Source: Parabacteroides goldsteinii
GTDB taxonomy: Bacteria; Bacteroidota; Bacteroidia; Bacteroidales; Tannerellaceae
Direction of reading: 5' to 3'
DNA: 32,218 nt
NCBI RefSeq assembly: GCF_015550595.1
Contig: NZ_JADNBB010000050.1
Coordinates: 1-32,218, forward strand
Shown: piece by piece, positions 22,042 to 29,549 of the stretch
Numbering within the stretch: position 1 is the stretch's first letter
Layout of the letters: the number at the start of each line of letters is the position of its first letter
Notes under the pieces: generated by a model
What the model saw: the letters and a program-made list of their open reading frames with translations, nothing else
Databases searched by the model: none
Told to the model about the DNA's origin: nothing
Position numbers and translations under genes: made by a program

Positions 22042-22302
22042 TTATTCTTCAAACATCCATTCTTCCCAGGACCACGTGTATAGGTCACCATCTCCAATTC
22101 CGTCATTATCTGTTAGAGAATATCTCCCATCCGGATCTATAGCCTTTACTGTAAGTTCTCGTCCACAATACAGTGACATACCAGAGCAAAACACATTACT
22201 TTCTTCAGCATCATTAATAATCAAGCCGTGCTCTTCTTTATTTTGATTATACCATTCGATGGATTTGATGCGGACTTTATCCCCTATATTGTATTTATTC
22301 AT
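22042..22302 (-). CDS. Small SH3-like protein (86 aa)
   Basis: The N-terminus MNKYNIGDKVRIKSIEWYNQNK has the GDKVRI turn typical of small SH3-like beta barrels, and later strands (GRELTVKAIDPDGRYSLTDNDG, DLYTWSWEEWMFEE) complete such a fold. Proteins of this kind are common in Bacteroidales phages and mobile elements, where they are mostly unstudied. Start ATG 22302 is 13 bases after the 55-residue gene. Confidence 0.7.
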   Translation of the reverse strand: MNKYNIGDKVRIKSIEWYNQNKEEHGLIINDAEESNVFCSGMSLYCGRELTVKAIDPDGRYSLTDNDGIGDGDLYTWSWEEWMFEE

Positions 22303-22315
22303 CTTTTTTTAGATG

Positions 22316-22483
22316 TTAATCATTTAAGGGATGATCTTGTATATCCCCCACTATCCATTCAATTGCCGCTTTAATACCTTGTTCGTAACTCATCCCTGGA
22401 TATTTGGATGCTCCCTCATTTTCAGCATCAGCGCACTGGTTGAGTAAATCCCATATTTCTTGCTCGTTTCTTATTATATTCAT
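22316..22483 (-). CDS. Small acidic helical protein (55 aa)
   Basis: Read directly from the minus strand: MNIIRNEQEIWDLLNQCAD, then a Glu-rich stretch, then YEQGIKAAIEWIVGDIQDHP and a short tail. Two helices with a central Gly/Pro-containing loop. The fit to neighbours is good (13 bases to the next gene, about 40 from the previous one), which supports it as a real gene despite its length. Function unknown. Confidence 0.65.
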   Translation of the reverse strand: MNIIRNEQEIWDLLNQCADAENEGASKYPGMSYEQGIKAAIEWIVGDIQDHPLND

Positions 22484-22524
22484 ACTTCTGTTCTATTTAA
22501 TTGTTATTTTACTTTTTCCACCTT

Positions 22525-23058
22525 CTAATTTTCAGCCACCTTATCGAAATAGCCAGTGTAATGCTGCATTTCGCGATCGGTGAATAGGTTTGATTTACGG
22601 ATGGCTAGTTCCATGTCGTTTGTCAGGTCGCCGGTTTGGGCGGCGGTCTTTTTGTCGAACATGGAAGTGTTGTAATTGCGGAAATCATTGATAGCTTTCC
22701 GGAGTTGGTCGTGGACGTGTTTCCATTCGCTGCGTTGCACGTAACCCATTTCTTTGAAATAGGACATGTACATGTCGAGGTGAATTACCGCCATGTCAAC
22801 GTCGGCAATCGTTAATGCCAGTAACTTCCCGGCAAAACTGCGGAGCGTTTTATCCTGTATGGAGGCTTTTTGCTCGAACTCAGCCAGTTTACGTTCTTCG
22901 TCTATCAAGTTGGCCAGCTGTTCTTCCAGACGTTTACGTTGATCGGTCAGGTATGCTACCAGGGCAAAGTTCTGCTTTTTAAGTGCTTTAGATATACGTT
23001 TCGCGTAATCGGCTATTGATTCACGAAGTTTAAATGTTGTGATTGTAGACTGTTGCAT
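22525..23058 (-). CDS. Coiled-coil protein of the replication block (177 aa)
   Basis: The first 75 residues form a long helix with heptad pattern (ADYAKRISKALKKQNFALVAYLTDQRKRLEEQLANLIDEERKLAEFEQK), followed by a second helical bundle (ADVDMAVIHLDMYMSYFKEMGY) and a C-terminal segment with LAIRKSNLFTDREMQHYTGYFDK. No enzymatic motif. It lies two bases after the 180-residue gene and should be expressed with the primase-helicase. It may be a replication accessory or oligomerisation factor; this is inferred from position alone. Confidence 0.75.
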   Translation of the reverse strand: MQQSTITTFKLRESIADYAKRISKALKKQNFALVAYLTDQRKRLEEQLANLIDEERKLAEFEQKASIQDKTLRSFAGKLLALTIADVDMAVIHLDMYMSYFKEMGYVQRSEWKHVHDQLRKAINDFRNYNTSMFDKKTAAQTGDLTNDMELAIRKSNLFTDREMQHYTGYFDKVAEN

Positions 23059-23060
23059 GA

Positions 23061-23603
23061 TTATTTGATATTATTCAGCCAATCTGCTTCGGGTTCCGGG
23101 AGATAGTCTGATTCGGTAAAACATTTCTTGTTATATTCCTGGCTTTCGAATGTGACGAAAACACCGTAGAAAGGAGCAGATGTGAGCGGACCGATCGTGT
23201 CGTAACGAACTTTCTCCAGTTTCATCATGGCTAACGGACTGGTGCGATCGGTTCGCTCCGCTTGTTGACGATCGAAGTCGAGCTTGATCAGAAAATCTTC
23301 GGCAATAGATTTACAGCGATATTTAACATCGGCTATGTTCAGGAAATCATTGGCTTTCACGCGCTGGAGAAACAGCAATACATATTCCGGATGATCCAGA
23401 CGTTTGCGGATATCAATTTCGCCTTCAAGATTGGTGCGTACACCGCAGATGGGATCGGCTATCTTCATGTAGTTTTGAAGAAATTCGTCATAATTCATTT
23501 CATCGTCGCATCGGAAGAAACGAGGGTTTTTCTTTGTATGGTGGATGCCCTTATAAAGAGCTGCCCACCGTTCCATGTAATTGTCTAATCTAAATTCTGA
23601 CAT
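23061..23603 (-). CDS. Unknown protein of the replication block (180 aa)
   Basis: Family not recognised. The sequence contains MERWAALYKGIHHTKKNPRFFRCDDE, a central EYVLLFLQRVKANDFLNIADVKYRCKSIAEDFLIKLDFDRQQAER and a C-terminal beta segment (APFYGVFVTFESQEYNKKCF). Tight spacing to the neighbouring genes on both sides (2 and 5 bases) shows cotranscription with the primase-helicase operon. The overall pattern is that of a soluble alpha/beta protein. Function unknown. Confidence 0.75.
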   Translation of the reverse strand: MSEFRLDNYMERWAALYKGIHHTKKNPRFFRCDDEMNYDEFLQNYMKIADPICGVRTNLEGEIDIRKRLDHPEYVLLFLQRVKANDFLNIADVKYRCKSIAEDFLIKLDFDRQQAERTDRTSPLAMMKLEKVRYDTIGPLTSAPFYGVFVTFESQEYNKKCFTESDYLPEPEADWLNNIK

Positions 23604-23608
23604 AGGTA

Positions 23609-23761
23609 TTATTTTTTAATGATTTTGCATCCGTTCTTTTTATGTTGTTGAAGGAAAGCCGGAAAAGTATAATATTCATTCCAGTTTTCGTTTTCAAATA
23701 GTTCCCGGAGTTCCTGTTCGGTAGCTTCGAGGATTAGATTGCGTTTCCGGTTTATTTTCAT
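23609..23761 (-). CDS. Small basic protein (50 aa)
   Basis: Read directly from the minus strand: MKINRKRNLILEATEQELRE, then LFENENWNEYYTFPAFLQQ and a Lys-rich end (HKKNGCKIIKK). It fills the gap between the genes at 23765 and 23603 with 3 and 5 bases of spacing, which is strong support for a real gene. Function unknown. Confidence 0.7.
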   Translation of the reverse strand: MKINRKRNLILEATEQELRELFENENWNEYYTFPAFLQQHKKNGCKIIKK

Positions 23762-23764
23762 GGG

Positions 23765-24046
23765 TTATTTATTATTAGATGATTGATACTCTTTCGGAAA
23801 TTCCTGTTTTATCATGTCACGTATTTCTCCGGCTTCCCGGTAATTTTCGTGTACAACGCAATCATTATAAACCATCTGCAGAAAATGCAGGCGGATGGGA
23901 TTTAACCGGTTTCTCTGGATACGATACAGCTTGTTTAATCCGGAGAACTGTTTTTGAAGGTTGAACATGACGTGTAATACCAGGATTGCGCCCAGAATAG
24001 CAATCACACTTAGAATGATTGCTATTATTGAAAGAATTGTATTCAT
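23765..24046 (-). CDS. Membrane-anchored protein with UVR-like C-terminus (93 aa)
   Basis: The start is ATG 24046, overlapping the previous stop as ATGA. Residues 3-28 (TILSIIAIILSVIAILGAILVLHVMF) are a single transmembrane helix. The cytoplasmic part has a basic linker (RIQRNRLNPIRLHF) and a helix CVVHENYREAGEIRDMIKQEF, which resembles the UVR motif of UvrB/C-like proteins (A/E...Y..A...RD.I). It is coupled to the membrane protein upstream, so the two probably form a membrane complex. Location in a replication operon suggests anchoring of the replisome or a signalling role; a holin is less likely because of the large soluble part. Confidence 0.7.
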   Translation of the reverse strand: MNTILSIIAIILSVIAILGAILVLHVMFNLQKQFSGLNKLYRIQRNRLNPIRLHFLQMVYNDCVVHENYREAGEIRDMIKQEFPKEYQSSNNK

Positions 24047-24399
24047 AAACATTGATATTTATTGAGTATTGCGAAAGAAAAAGCAATTACTGTCAACAGG
24101 CAGTCGAGACATGTGGCCCATGTACCCACGCGTTGAAAACGGGATATGGAAAGGGCAATTACAAAAACATATATAAACCACTGTGAACTGAACAATCCTA
24201 TAATCAGTATGATATATTCGGCATAATCGAGGTTTTCCACCCAATTAAGTACCGGGCTGTAATCAAGATACAGGTTCCGGTCTTGTTTGTTCATCCGGAA
24301 CAGTTTACGCCGTTCGGCATGCAAGGCGCGGCAGTTGAACATTTTTGCCAGTTCGTAAACGGCAAACAAAGCGGTCAGAAAATAAAAGATGTGTGACAT
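24043..24399 (-). CDS. Polytopic membrane protein (118 aa)
   Basis: Three or four hydrophobic helices are visible: residues 3-20 (HIFYFLTALFAVYELAKMF), 60-85 (AEYIILIIGLFSSQWFIYVFVIALSI) and 92-112 (GTWATCLDCLLTVIAFSFAIL). A basic cytoplasmic loop (HAERRKLFRMNKQDRN) follows the first helix, consistent with an inner-membrane topology. It lies 12 bases after the primase-helicase gene and overlaps the next membrane gene by 4 bases. Function unknown; a holin cannot be excluded but there is no endolysin nearby. Confidence 0.75.
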   Translation of the reverse strand: MSHIFYFLTALFAVYELAKMFNCRALHAERRKLFRMNKQDRNLYLDYSPVLNWVENLDYAEYIILIIGLFSSQWFIYVFVIALSISRFQRVGTWATCLDCLLTVIAFSFAILNKYQCL

Positions 24400-24411
24400 A
24401 ATATAAATTGT

Positions 24412-27400
24412 TTAGTTGTTAAAATGGTCTGTTCCGTCAATCTCATCGAGACTGTATTGTTTAGGTGTATTCACCGGTGGACGTGTGTCTCGTGGTGCGT
24501 AGGGTGACCGGTTGTCTGCCGGATCCTGGATCAGTTGAAGAGGTTCGACCGTCTTTTCAGCAAAATCGCGGATGGTAGCCTCAGTTATATCGCGGGTTTG
24601 GATATACCAGAAGAAATCATCTTTGCCATTACGGCTTTTCCTGTATTCTCCGCGGGTTTTCTCGCTTTCGCTGCGATACAGTTCCGGAGGGTTCAGCGTC
24701 CATCGTTTGAAATCGCAGAATTTTTGCAGCTTCTCGCGGAGGGTTGCAACTGTAATGCGATCCTGAAACGTACGGCTGTATATCTGCTTGAAATCTTCGA
24801 AGATGTCGTTGCGCCAGATAGCTACATTCAGTTTGTTTTGCATTTCGGCGGCTTCGTCGAAATAATCGTTCAGCCAATCGAATACATTCTGCGAAATACT
24901 GTTTATCAACATACCTTTCTCTACACGATCCATGACTGGCAAAACCATCTGGTTGACGTGCATATAAGTTTGGATACATTGGGCAAAGAAATAGTATAGT
25001 TTGTTCATTTCTTCCGGTGTATAATCGTCCACAATGTTCTTACCGAACTCAGTATTTGGTTTGCGTTCCGGTATTCCCTGGTTCGGGTCGGCCGGATGGT
25101 AATAGCTACTGAATGTACAGAACCAGGCGCGGCGACGTTTGGATTTGTCGATATCGGCCGGCTTATGGTTTGAGTTCAGTATGGTGATCGGACTCTCATG
25201 GAACGGGATCGTGATAGCGTCTCCAAAACGTTTACGGACGGTCATATCACCGGTGATCTGGTTGAATAACATGTTCAGTGGAAAACCTTTCTGTAAGTCA
25301 TCGAAATGAACGACATCGGTTTTACCGGGAACTACACCGAAGTATAACAGGTCACTGTCTTTTTTCGGGTCTACAAGCTGACCGTCGCGGTACCATACGT
25401 TACGTACCTGTCGTATAGGATAATAAAAAAGGGATTTACCAACGCCACCGTTGTGTTCGCCATTCTTATTGTTTTCATCTTCCACACACATCAACATATA
25501 GGCTTTATCCATCTCCTTATGACGGCGGCATGTATATCCCAATGCACATATTTTGCTGACAAAGTTAAGATCCGGTTCTTTTTGTTGGGAGGGTGTCAGT
25601 TCGATACCCAGTTCCTTTTCCCGCCAGAACACTTCCCCGGTGTTATAGATAAATTGGGCATAGCTGAAATCATTCCAGTTACGGCGCAAAATAAAGCGGT
25701 CTACGGCTGGAAAAGTCTTTTCGTTCGTACAGGTCAGATATTCCTCGCTGTATTCGGCATAGAAAAGAGGTTCTTTTTCCAGGTGGAAGTCTGCCTGAAT
25801 AATCTTGTCTTCGTATAAATTGAAGGGTAACGATTCAAGGGGAACCATATCCATTTCGTGTTCGGTAATACGCAGAGCTCCGTTCCGGAAGAAAAGATAT
25901 TCCTGATGCCGGGCATCATAAGTGAAATCCAACTTTACTTCAGATATGTTTTGCAGACTCTGTCCTTTCACCTGGTTACTCCGGTTAATAGCGTTCAACA
26001 ATTGTTTATCGAAATAGACCGGTGTGCGTTTGATAAAATCACGCAATATCTGATTGACAACGCCCGATATCTTTTTTTCTCCTATTTCTTCTACAATATT
26101 GTCTTTGATTTGAACGTATTTGAATTCTTCGTCGTTATAGGCATATTTGTGGATACCATAGGCCGACAGGAAGCGGAACAACTGTTCGTTGTCGATTTCT
26201 TTGCCGATCACCTTTATTTCTGAATTATCCTTATCTCCGGTTTCTTTGGTTTTATCCATCCAGAATTTAAGGGGTAGAGCGTTTTTGACGATATGGTCGA
26301 AGCGCTTGAACTTATCGAGATAGAAATAGTCTTGTCGCTTGTATCCGGTGCCTTCATCCGAATTCCATTTGATAAAATAGTCCTTGACATCCTTACAAGC
26401 TCCTTTTGTCTGATCGTACATTTCTTGCGGGAGCATGGCTAGTTTTATTTCCATGTACCGGATTGCCATCCGGTAGGCAAACTTTTTACCTGTATCATCC
26501 AAGTCATAAAGGACTGTTATGTTTTTAGCTATTTTGCGAAGCCGGTTTTCCTGCCACCAATCAAGTATATCTGTTTCACTGTTTAACCAGCAAACGTTGA
26601 AACCACCATTGAAGTAAGTATTGATTGCGTCGGAACCACCCGAAACGATCACTAGTTCTTTCAATTTCTGTTCTGACTCAATAGCCTCTCCCTTTTTTAC
26701 TCGGTTCAGGTAATTGGTCGTTTTGGTGTCTCCAAAAATAAAGTTTTGTTCTTTCACTCCGAAATAACTGAAACGATTACCTTTCTCGGCCTTGGGCTGG
26801 TATATTTTACCCCACTTGCTTCCGTCCGGACGCTGATAACACCAGTACATGATTGGAAATTCTTCCGTACTGCATACGCGCCAGGAAAAGTTATCACCTT
26901 CCTTGGCAGGACGTGTGAAACTTTTAAGGCTCCTGATCGGGAAAGCATTCTTTAATGCTTCGGAAGTGATCGTGTCCATTTCTTCGAAGGTTCCATCTTC
27001 TTTTTTGATGTTTCGGCGCATGTTGCCTAACAGGCGTAGTTCTTCTTCGGAAAAATCGTCTTTTTCCTCAAAGATATATTCGGTGACCGGATCGACCTTT
27101 TCAAGTACCGCCTTTAGTCCGTGTGACACTGATCCGAACATGGCTTCGAGTTCTGCCAGCGCCCGGTTGCGGTCAATGTTTTTCAGTCTCATGATAAATT
27201 GTAGTGCGCCGCCACGGGTTTCCAGTCCGCCATAGCATATCCAGCAACGTTTTGCCGGCCAGACGTAGAAACGGGTGTCTTCCTGAGTGAAAAAGGGACA
27301 TTTGGCCTGTTGTACTTTCCCTTTCTGCTGAAATTGGATGCCTTTGCAGAAGGTGCGTATAACGTCCATCAGGCGGTTGTCCGCTTTCTGAATTAATTCT

Positions 27401-27420
27401 TGTTCATTTAAGTATGCCAT
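24412..27420 (-). CDS. Primase-helicase: degenerate zinc finger, Toprim and SF3 helicase (1002 aa)
   Basis: Residues 35-95 are a CHC2-type zinc-finger region with Cys41, Cys59 and Cys62, but Phe-Phe replaces the usual His (CPFFTQ). Residues 100-250 match the C-terminal half of the neighbouring 247-residue primase (GDNFSWRV..FPIMYWCYQRPDG). Residues 255-345 form a Toprim domain with LYDLDDTGKKFA, while the usual acidic residue of the first motif is replaced (IVSGGSDAIN). Residues 620-780 form an SF3-type helicase: Walker A NGGVGKSLF at 657-665, Walker B VVHFDDL at 703-709, sensor ITILNSNH at 745-752 and basic DKSKRRR. The protein should initiate and unwind at the phage origin. It starts 11 bases after the short primase gene. 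Confidence 0.85.
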   Translation of the reverse strand: MAYLNEQELIQKADNRLMDVIRTFCKGIQFQQKGKVQQAKCPFFTQEDTRFYVWPAKRCWICYGGLETRGGALQFIMRLKNIDRNRALAELEAMFGSVSHGLKAVLEKVDPVTEYIFEEKDDFSEEELRLLGNMRRNIKKEDGTFEEMDTITSEALKNAFPIRSLKSFTRPAKEGDNFSWRVCSTEEFPIMYWCYQRPDGSKWGKIYQPKAEKGNRFSYFGVKEQNFIFGDTKTTNYLNRVKKGEAIESEQKLKELVIVSGGSDAINTYFNGGFNVCWLNSETDILDWWQENRLRKIAKNITVLYDLDDTGKKFAYRMAIRYMEIKLAMLPQEMYDQTKGACKDVKDYFIKWNSDEGTGYKRQDYFYLDKFKRFDHIVKNALPLKFWMDKTKETGDKDNSEIKVIGKEIDNEQLFRFLSAYGIHKYAYNDEEFKYVQIKDNIVEEIGEKKISGVVNQILRDFIKRTPVYFDKQLLNAINRSNQVKGQSLQNISEVKLDFTYDARHQEYLFFRNGALRITEHEMDMVPLESLPFNLYEDKIIQADFHLEKEPLFYAEYSEEYLTCTNEKTFPAVDRFILRRNWNDFSYAQFIYNTGEVFWREKELGIELTPSQQKEPDLNFVSKICALGYTCRRHKEMDKAYMLMCVEDENNKNGEHNGGVGKSLFYYPIRQVRNVWYRDGQLVDPKKDSDLLYFGVVPGKTDVVHFDDLQKGFPLNMLFNQITGDMTVRKRFGDAITIPFHESPITILNSNHKPADIDKSKRRRAWFCTFSSYYHPADPNQGIPERKPNTEFGKNIVDDYTPEEMNKLYYFFAQCIQTYMHVNQMVLPVMDRVEKGMLINSISQNVFDWLNDYFDEAAEMQNKLNVAIWRNDIFEDFKQIYSRTFQDRITVATLREKLQKFCDFKRWTLNPPELYRSESEKTRGEYRKSRNGKDDFFWYIQTRDITEATIRDFAEKTVEPLQLIQDPADNRSPYAPRDTRPPVNTPKQYSLDEIDGTDHFNN

Positions 27421-27431
27421 AATATAGTAAG

Positions 27432-28175
27432 CTAATTGTCTAATAGTCCTTTCAAGTCGATTTCATCAATCTCTCCATCGCGTAGCCGGTAAGCAAAGTC
27501 GCGTATCTTCTCGGTAAAAAAGGCTGCACCTGTACGGCGCGTACCGAAGTTGCGCAACTGGCGGTTTTTCACAGCTGCGGGTTGGAAGAGCGTTCCCCAT
27601 TCTGTTTTATCCGCATTCTTATAGCAAAACATCAGTATCGGGTACTGTGGTGCTTCCATGATTTTCCAGGAGAAGTCTTCTCCCTTACGGACCGGATTGG
27701 TTATGCTCCGAAGAGCAAATAATCCTAGTTTCATGGAGTAACGGTAGATTTCCATTTCATCCGTGACCGTTACGCCGCATAGTTCGAGATCCGATACGGA
27801 TAGTTCCCTGTATTCAAATTGCATGGAAGTTACGGGATTCACCTTGATAATTTGCGGACGTTTCGCGGTGTCCTGTTGTATTGGTATATTGATTATGCCG
27901 GCCACTTTCCGGATGGCTTCGATATAGGATAGGTTGTCTATTTTCATCGCGAACTGCACCGCGCCTCCCCCGGCCCCACACCCGAAGCACTTCCACATTT
28001 TTTTTGACGGAGACACATGGAAACTGGGTGTACGTTCGCCATGAAGCGGACAGCAAGTGACGTAGGATAGCCCTCGTCTTTCAAACTTACTTCCGGGACT
28101 GAGCTTTTGAATGACATTCAGCAGGTCATTATTGGCTGTCTCGATAATTCGGTCTATTGTTTCTTTTGGAATCAT
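27432..28175 (-). CDS. CHC2 zinc-finger primase, Toprim-less (247 aa)
   Basis: Start at ATG 28175 (MIPKETIDRIIETANNDLL); longer readings would run through the tRNA-like sequence upstream. The CHC2 zinc finger is intact: Cys41 or Cys42, His45 (CCPLHGERTPSF), Cys63 and Cys66 (WKCFGCGAGGGAVQF). Residues 130-235 (SVSDLELCG...GEDFSWKIMEAPQYPILMFCYKNADKTEWGTLF) match the paralogue downstream. The protein stops exactly where that paralogue enters its Toprim domain, so it cannot make primers alone in the DnaG manner. It may supply a functional zinc finger in trans to the larger protein, whose own finger lacks the His. It lies 11 bases upstream of that gene. Confidence 0.85.
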   Translation of the reverse strand: MIPKETIDRIIETANNDLLNVIQKLSPGSKFERRGLSYVTCCPLHGERTPSFHVSPSKKMWKCFGCGAGGGAVQFAMKIDNLSYIEAIRKVAGIINIPIQQDTAKRPQIIKVNPVTSMQFEYRELSVSDLELCGVTVTDEMEIYRYSMKLGLFALRSITNPVRKGEDFSWKIMEAPQYPILMFCYKNADKTEWGTLFQPAAVKNRQLRNFGTRRTGAAFFTEKIRDFAYRLRDGEIDEIDLKGLLDN

Positions 28176-28200
28176 ATGGATATAGGTTTTATTGTCTATG

Positions 28201-28274
28201 CGGCCCCGGAAGGATTCGAACCTTCCGCGAAGGATTGCCATTGAACGGCATTCGTGCCTCAATCATCCCAGGCC
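28201..28274 (-). tRNA. tRNA-like sequence, possible UCA anticodon
   Basis: A 74-base stretch on the minus strand has a perfect T-arm (GAAGG-TTCGAAT-CCTTC), an acceptor stem GGCCTGG with CGGGGCC (one G-G mismatch and one U-G pair) and a central hairpin TGCC-GTTCAAT-GGCA whose 7-base loop has U33 and A37 and reads UCA, which would decode UGA. The D-arm is poor (three A-T pairs, no A14) and position 8 is G, so it may be a degenerate or unusual tRNA. CCA is not encoded. It lies in the leader of the short primase gene. Confidence 0.4.
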
Positions 28275-28278
28275 ATTA

Positions 28279-28305
28279 GCGGGACGGCTTGTCTGTCCGT
28301 CCCGC
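28279..28305. terminator. Strong hairpin after the HU gene
   Basis: GCGGGACGG (28279-28287) and CCGTCCCGC (28297-28305) form a perfect 9-bp stem with a 9-base loop. No T run follows on either strand. It lies just downstream of the HU-like gene and directly upstream of the tRNA-like sequence, so it may end the HU transcript or act in RNA processing. Confidence 0.45.
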
Positions 28306-28336
28306 AGCTTACTAATCGGCTTACTAACTAGCTTAC

Positions 28337-28600
28337 CTACTTGTCGAGCTTGAACGAAGGTTTGAATTTGGCAACACGCTTTGCGGGAATGTCGATCATT
28401 TCGTCCTTATGGATATTACGGGCTTTGCGTGCTGCCCGTGTTTTGATAAGGAAAGAGCCGAAACCACGGCTGAATACTTCTTCTCCGCTTTGCAGGGTGT
28501 CAACGATTACGTCACGTTCAACGTTCAATACGTGTTCAACTGTTTTCTTGTCTACGCCGGAAATCTCGGCGATTCTGTTTGCTAAGTCTTGCTTTGTCAT
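28337..28600 (-). CDS. HU/IHF-family DNA-bending protein (87 aa)
   Basis: A full-length HU/IHF protein. The N-terminal helices (TKQDLANRIAEISGVDKKTVEHVLNVERDVIVDTLQSG) are followed by the saddle (EEVFSRGFGSFLIKTRAARKARN) and the arm segment IHKDEMIDIPAKRVAKFKPS, matching the PRxGRNPxTGExxxIPA region in a variant form. It bends DNA as a dimer. In phages such proteins assist integrase-mediated recombination, replication initiation or packaging. It lies between the antirepressor gene and the primases, so a role in assembling the integrase or origin complex is reasonable. Confidence 0.92.
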   Translation of the reverse strand: MTKQDLANRIAEISGVDKKTVEHVLNVERDVIVDTLQSGEEVFSRGFGSFLIKTRAARKARNIHKDEMIDIPAKRVAKFKPSFKLDK

Positions 28601-28662
28601 GATTGTTTAATATTAATTGGTGAATAAAAAATAGTTATTATATAGCTATCAATATTTCAACT

Positions 28663-29193
28663 TCAAAAATCAAATTTCAATTGCCTTCTTTCAGTATCAT
28701 AATCATCCATAGTGAGTGAGCGTAGCTTTTTCAATTTGGCTTCTGCTTCTGTTAATGTTCCTTTGGCTAATTTAAAGTTTTGCTTTGCATTCTCTAATAT
28801 TTCTAATTGTTTATCAATTTCTAATTGTTTTTGTTCTACAAATTGAGACTTTGCAGCAAAATACATGTACAATGCATGATAGCATTCTTTTTGATACATT
28901 ATTACCGCTTCTCTAGCCTTTTCGGCAACATTCATAGGATTAATAGTACAGAGCCAACCTAAAACAAATTCAAAAGGGAGACAATACATTTCTCTAGCTT
29001 TTCCATCCCCGGCAACTGAGGTGGTCAGCACCCCAGTTGAAGCAAGCAAAGGATGTTCTTGAATTTTGTTTCGTTGTACTTTTGGGTCAATACTTAATGC
29101 TTCGCAAATTGGTTTAATTGGTACTAATTTATCTACATCATTAGATACAAGGATGTCAACATTGTTGACTTTGGTTACAAGATTTGTTTCCAT
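28663..29193 (-). CDS. Phage antirepressor-like protein with P22_AR_N domain (176 aa)
   Basis: Residues 12-115 match the P22 antirepressor N-terminal domain: LVPIKPICEALSIDPKVQRNKIQEHPLL, VAGDGKAREMYCLPFEFVLGWLCTINP and the helix EKAREAVIMYQKECYHALYMYF. The C-terminal 60 residues form a coiled coil (QKQLEIDKQLEILENAKQNFKLAKGTLTEAEAKLKKL). Proteins of this family bind and inactivate repressors or act as regulators of the lytic switch. No CI-type repressor is seen in the window, so its partner is unknown. It lies 62 bases upstream of the HU gene. Confidence 0.8.
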   Translation of the reverse strand: METNLVTKVNNVDILVSNDVDKLVPIKPICEALSIDPKVQRNKIQEHPLLASTGVLTTSVAGDGKAREMYCLPFEFVLGWLCTINPMNVAEKAREAVIMYQKECYHALYMYFAAKSQFVEQKQLEIDKQLEILENAKQNFKLAKGTLTEAEAKLKKLRSLTMDDYDTERRQLKFDF

Positions 29194-29234
29194 AATAAAT
29201 AATTAATTATTAAATGTTTATGTATATCATCCTG

Positions 29235-29549
29235 TTAACAGGATGCTTTTATCCGACATTCGTATTCAAAGGCTTTATATAGATTTTGAAGGGAGAAGGC
29301 TCCGGCATGGAGACAACGTTTGCCGGCACGGGCTCGGGCAATAAACATCCGTCCGGTGTCTTTGATTTTAAGATCGCGGATTCCGGGATATTTATCCTGA
29401 AAGAAAAGAATAAGAGAAAGCCTTTCGGCTTGTGTTTGGGATGGTTTTCTACTTCGTTGGGTAGATCTGGATACACGCGTTTCGTGCGTAGACGTTGCTC
29501 TACGGGTACTATTATTCCCTGCATTGCAAATTTCAAAATCCTTGGTCAT
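29235..29549 (-). CDS. Basic protein behind structured leader copy 3 (104 aa)
   Basis: The ATG at 29549 is chosen; a longer reading from 29786 would run through the leader hairpin. The N-terminus carries NNSTRRATSTHETR, shared with the 82-residue protein behind leader copy 2. It is followed by a Ser/Arg/Gln-rich stretch and a folded C-terminal part (LSLILFFQDKYPGIRDLKIKDTGRMFIARARAGKRCLHAG and NLYKAFEYEC). The protein is strongly basic and may bind nucleic acid. Its first codons (ATGACCAAGGA) contain a 9-base sequence complementary to the leader loop, so translation start can be sequestered. It lies 41 bases upstream of the antirepressor gene. Function unknown. Confidence 0.65.
   Translation of the reverse strand: MTKDFEICNAGNNSTRRATSTHETRVSRSTQRSRKPSQTQAERLSLILFFQDKYPGIRDLKIKDTGRMFIARARAGKRCLHAGAFSLQNLYKAFEYECRIKASC

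Noticed and set aside
27432-28262. Longer primase start at 28262
   Set aside because: The extra codons run through the tRNA-like sequence and have no similarity to primase; ATG 28175 starts the normal family N-terminus.
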